Both the position numbers and the translations under genes were made by a program. Shown one piece after another: positions 4,966-6,534 of a DNA stretch of 6,534 nt (positions within the stretch are counted from its first letter, which is position 1; each line of letters starts with the position of its first letter). Origin of the DNA: an uncultured Acidimicrobiales bacterium (lineage in GTDB: Bacteria > Actinomycetota > Acidimicrobiia > Acidimicrobiales > SZUA-35); NCBI GenBank assembly GCA_938008925.1, contig CALLIQ010000312.1, positions 1 to 6,534 on the forward strand, given 5' to 3'. The notes beneath the pieces are model-generated. The model was not told the DNA's origin. It was given only the letters and a program-made list of their open reading frames with translations, and searched no databases.

Positions 4966-5279
4966 CCAATTCCGTCGACCACTTCCCACCGGAGATCGAA
5001 GGCCTCCCGTCGTTCGAGGGACCCTTCGATGCCTTCAAGCTGGCCGCCAGCGGGTGCGACGTGCTGTTCGCCACCTACCCGGCGGGCACCTCGATCGCCC
5101 CGCATCGACACGACACCAACAACGTCGGCGTCATCACCAAGGGCTCGCTCACCTTGACGATCGACGGCGAGCAGAGCAACTACGGCGTCGGCGAGTGGTA
5201 CCACGTTCCCGCCAACGTCGAGCACGCCGCCGCATTCGACTCCGACTCGGCCGAGATCGAGTTCTGGTTCGCCGACTGA
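4962..5279 (+). CDS. Small single-domain cupin protein
   Basis: A 105-residue single beta-barrel cupin. Motif 1 reads G42-x5-H48-x-H50-x3-N54-x6-G61: spacing is exact, but the usual metal-binding glutamate is Asn54. Motif 2, G77-x5-P83-x-N85-x2-H88, retains the metal histidine, while the usual P-x-G glycine is Asn85. Metal binding through three histidines remains plausible. Such small cupins range from dioxygenases and isomerases to sensors, so no reaction can be assigned. ATG 4962 overlaps the marR TGA as ATGA, and AGGAG (4948-4952) lies 9 nt upstream within marR, so translation is probably coupled. It is followed after 29 nt by the AraC-type gene on the same strand, perhaps in the same operon. 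Confidence 0.88.
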   Translation: MTNSVDHFPPEIEGLPSFEGPFDAFKLAASGCDVLFATYPAGTSIAPHRHDTNNVGVITKGSLTLTIDGEQSNYGVGEWYHVPANVEHAAAFDSDSAEIEFWFAD

Positions 5280-5308
5280 CCGAGGTCCCTCTGCGCGAGC
5301 ATGGTCCG

Positions 5309-6109
5309 GTGCGGCGATCAGCAGACGAAACCACCAAGGGCATCGTTCGTCCCAACGAGGCGTTTCGACACTTCACGCTCGACCGGTGGGATCCCGAGCC
5401 GCCCCTCGACCGCTTCGTCGAGTTCTACTGGAAGACGGCGTGGGAACTCGACGAGCCGTTCGTGCAGAACGTGGTTCCCCCGCCGGCGGTCAACCTCGTC
5501 TTCGAACCGGACGGCACGGCGATTCTCTCCGGCGTCATGCGGACGATCTTCGAGCGAGAGCTCGAGGGCCGAGCATGGGCGCTCGGTGTGAAGTTCCGGC
5601 CTGGTGGATTCCGCGCGTTCTCGGATCGGTCGATGAGCGAACTGACCGACGAACGGATCGACATCGACGACTTCTTCGGTCCCGAGGGGCGAGCGCTCGC
5701 CGATGCCGTTGCTGACGCTGCCGACGACGAGACGCGGGTGGCGCTGATCCACGGCTTCTTCGCACCGTTGGCTCCCGCGGATCCGACGGTCGGCGAGGAG
5801 CTGTCGGCCCTCGTCGAAACGACGGCGCCCGACCATCGGGTCACCAAGGCCGCCGATCTGGCCGCTCACATGGGCGTGTCGACCCGCACGCTCCAACGGC
5901 TGTTCTCCGAGCACGTCGGGGTCGGCCCCAAGTGGGTCCTCGATCGCCATCGTCTCCAGACGGCCGCGGAGCGTGCACGCCAACCGGTCGAGTCGTGGGC
6001 CGACGTCGCTCGGGAGCTCGGCTACGCCGACCAGGCCCATCTCACCGCAGCCTTGACCGCCCACTTCGGCACCCCGCCAGCCGCCTACGCCAAGCTCGAA
6101 TCCGAGTGA
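5309..6109 (+). CDS. AraC family transcriptional regulator with DUF6597-like N-terminal domain
   Basis: A 266-residue predicted regulator. The N-terminal half (about 13-125) matches the DUF6597 style: PLDRFVEFYWKTAWEL (32-47), PPPAVNLVFEPDG (57-69), LEGRAWALGVKFRPGGFRAF (85-104) and SELTDERIDIDDFFG (110-124). The C-terminal half (about 175-262) is an AraC double HTH: TKAADLAAHMGVSTRTLQRLFSEHVG (179-204) with the RTLQRLF recognition helix, then VARELGYADQAHLTAALTAHFGTPPAAY (233-260), where the family normally has GYxDQSHFxRxFRxxxGxTPxxY. The frame is open far upstream, across the cupin gene, so the start must be chosen: GTG 5309 is the first good candidate after the cupin stop, but it lacks a strong ribosome site; the conserved region begins near IVRPNEAFRHF. 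Probably cotranscribed with marR-cupin. Converges on the VOC gene 7 nt away. Confidence 0.9.
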   Translation: MRRSADETTKGIVRPNEAFRHFTLDRWDPEPPLDRFVEFYWKTAWELDEPFVQNVVPPPAVNLVFEPDGTAILSGVMRTIFERELEGRAWALGVKFRPGGFRAFSDRSMSELTDERIDIDDFFGPEGRALADAVADAADDETRVALIHGFFAPLAPADPTVGEELSALVETTAPDHRVTKAADLAAHMGVSTRTLQRLFSEHVGVGPKWVLDRHRLQTAAERARQPVESWADVARELGYADQAHLTAALTAHFGTPPAAYAKLESE

Positions 6110-6116
6110 ACGGCGC

Positions 6117-6479
6117 TCATCCGTGCGCCTTGATGACGCAGAATTCGTTGCCTTCGGGATCGCCCATGACCACCGTCTCGTACGGATCGCCGTCGACCGC
6201 ATCGGCCACGATCGACGCGCCGAGGTCGACGAGGCGAGCCACTTCTGGATCGACGTCATCGACCACGACGTCGAGGTGCATGCGGTTCTTCACCGTCTTC
6301 GTCTCGGGCACGCGCTGAAGGGTGATTCCGCGTACGCCGGACAGGGCACCGCTCCCTCTCACCAACATGTAGTCGCCGTCGACTTCGACGTCGCCGAACC
6401 CGAGCGCGGCCGACCAGAACTGACCGATCCGTTCGAGGTCAACACAGTCGAGCGTGATGGAGAGATGGAGAACTGCCAT
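6117..6479 (-). CDS. VOC superfamily protein (glyoxalase-like)
   Basis: A 120-residue vicinal-oxygen-chelate fold protein of the Glyoxalase_6-like type common in actinobacteria. Two beta-alpha-beta-beta-beta modules are visible: TLDCVDLERIGQFWSAALGF (9-28) opens the first, and MHLDVVVDDVDPEVARLVDLGA (67-88) the second, closing with the hallmark VVMGDPEGNEFCVIKA (103-118). His68 and Glu112 are at usual metal-ligand positions. Substrate unknown; the family includes glyoxalases, antibiotic-binding proteins and dioxygenases. ATG 6479 starts the domain without extra residues; GGAG lies only 2 nt upstream, too close to be a good ribosome site. Its stop is 7 nt from that of the AraC gene on the opposite strand, with no clear terminator hairpin between. 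The remaining 55 bases upstream show no recognisable gene. Confidence 0.88.
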   Translation of the reverse strand: MAVLHLSITLDCVDLERIGQFWSAALGFGDVEVDGDYMLVRGSGALSGVRGITLQRVPETKTVKNRMHLDVVVDDVDPEVARLVDLGASIVADAVDGDPYETVVMGDPEGNEFCVIKAHG

Positions 6480-6534
6480 CGCTCCATGTTGCCACCGCCG
6501 TTCGCTCCGCTCACGAACCGAGTTGCTCGCTAAC

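Noticed and set aside
5318..6259. 313-residue minus-strand open frame
   Set aside because: Antisense to the AraC-type gene, whose protein has clear domains; this translation shows none.
1..6534. tRNA or rRNA genes, CRISPR arrays, insertion sequences, attachment sites
   Set aside because: I looked for regular spaced repeats, transposase-like proteins, tRNA-like cloverleaf ends and terminal inverted repeats and saw none.

Overview
The window is GC-rich DNA (roughly two thirds G+C by eye), packed with genes on both strands and dense in GATCG and TCGAC words. Together with a mycothiol-type DinB protein and TIGR03086-like, DUF6597-AraC and Glyoxalase_6-like families, this suggests a high-GC actinobacterium, perhaps of the Acidimicrobiia (Ilumatobacter-like). 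That placement is an inference from family content and style, not a database result.

Layout. 1-1293 (minus) is the N-terminal 431 codons of leucyl-tRNA synthetase, running off the left edge. Upstream on the same strand, 1371-2435 is the most notable gene: a two-domain AhpD/carboxymuconolactone-decarboxylase-like protein. Its CxxC redox motif is written Cys-Phe-Tyr-UGA, and the reading frame continues for 144 more codons of clear AhpD-like sequence. A stem-loop with the geometry of a bacterial SECIS element starts 4 nt after the UGA. I read it as a selenocysteine (CxxU) protein that ordinary gene calling would split in two. 2436-2698 is a gene-free divergent region with several strong inverted repeats. 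2699-3805 (plus) is a membrane-anchored metallophosphoesterase-like protein with altered motifs. 3798-4379 (minus) is a TIGR03086/mycothiol-isomerase-like DinB protein whose stop codon lies with that of the phosphoesterase in a 14-bp palindrome. From a divergent promoter region (4380-4494), a MarR regulator (4495-4965) and a small cupin (4962-5279) run rightward with an ATGA overlap, followed by an AraC-type regulator (5309-6109). A VOC/glyoxalase-like protein (6117-6479, minus) converges on the AraC gene. The last 55 bases hold no gene I can support.

How the genes may work together. Several products belong to families linked to thiol or peroxide chemistry and small-molecule stress: the CxxU AhpD-like protein, the mycothiol-type DinB protein, a MarR regulator coupled to a cupin, an AraC regulator and a VOC protein. 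No pathway can be named from the sequence. All seven other genes whose ends are visible terminate in TGA, so UGA is a normal stop here and decoding at 1806-1808 would need a local signal. The selenocysteine machinery (selA, selB, selC, selD) is not in the window; its presence elsewhere in the genome is the decisive test.
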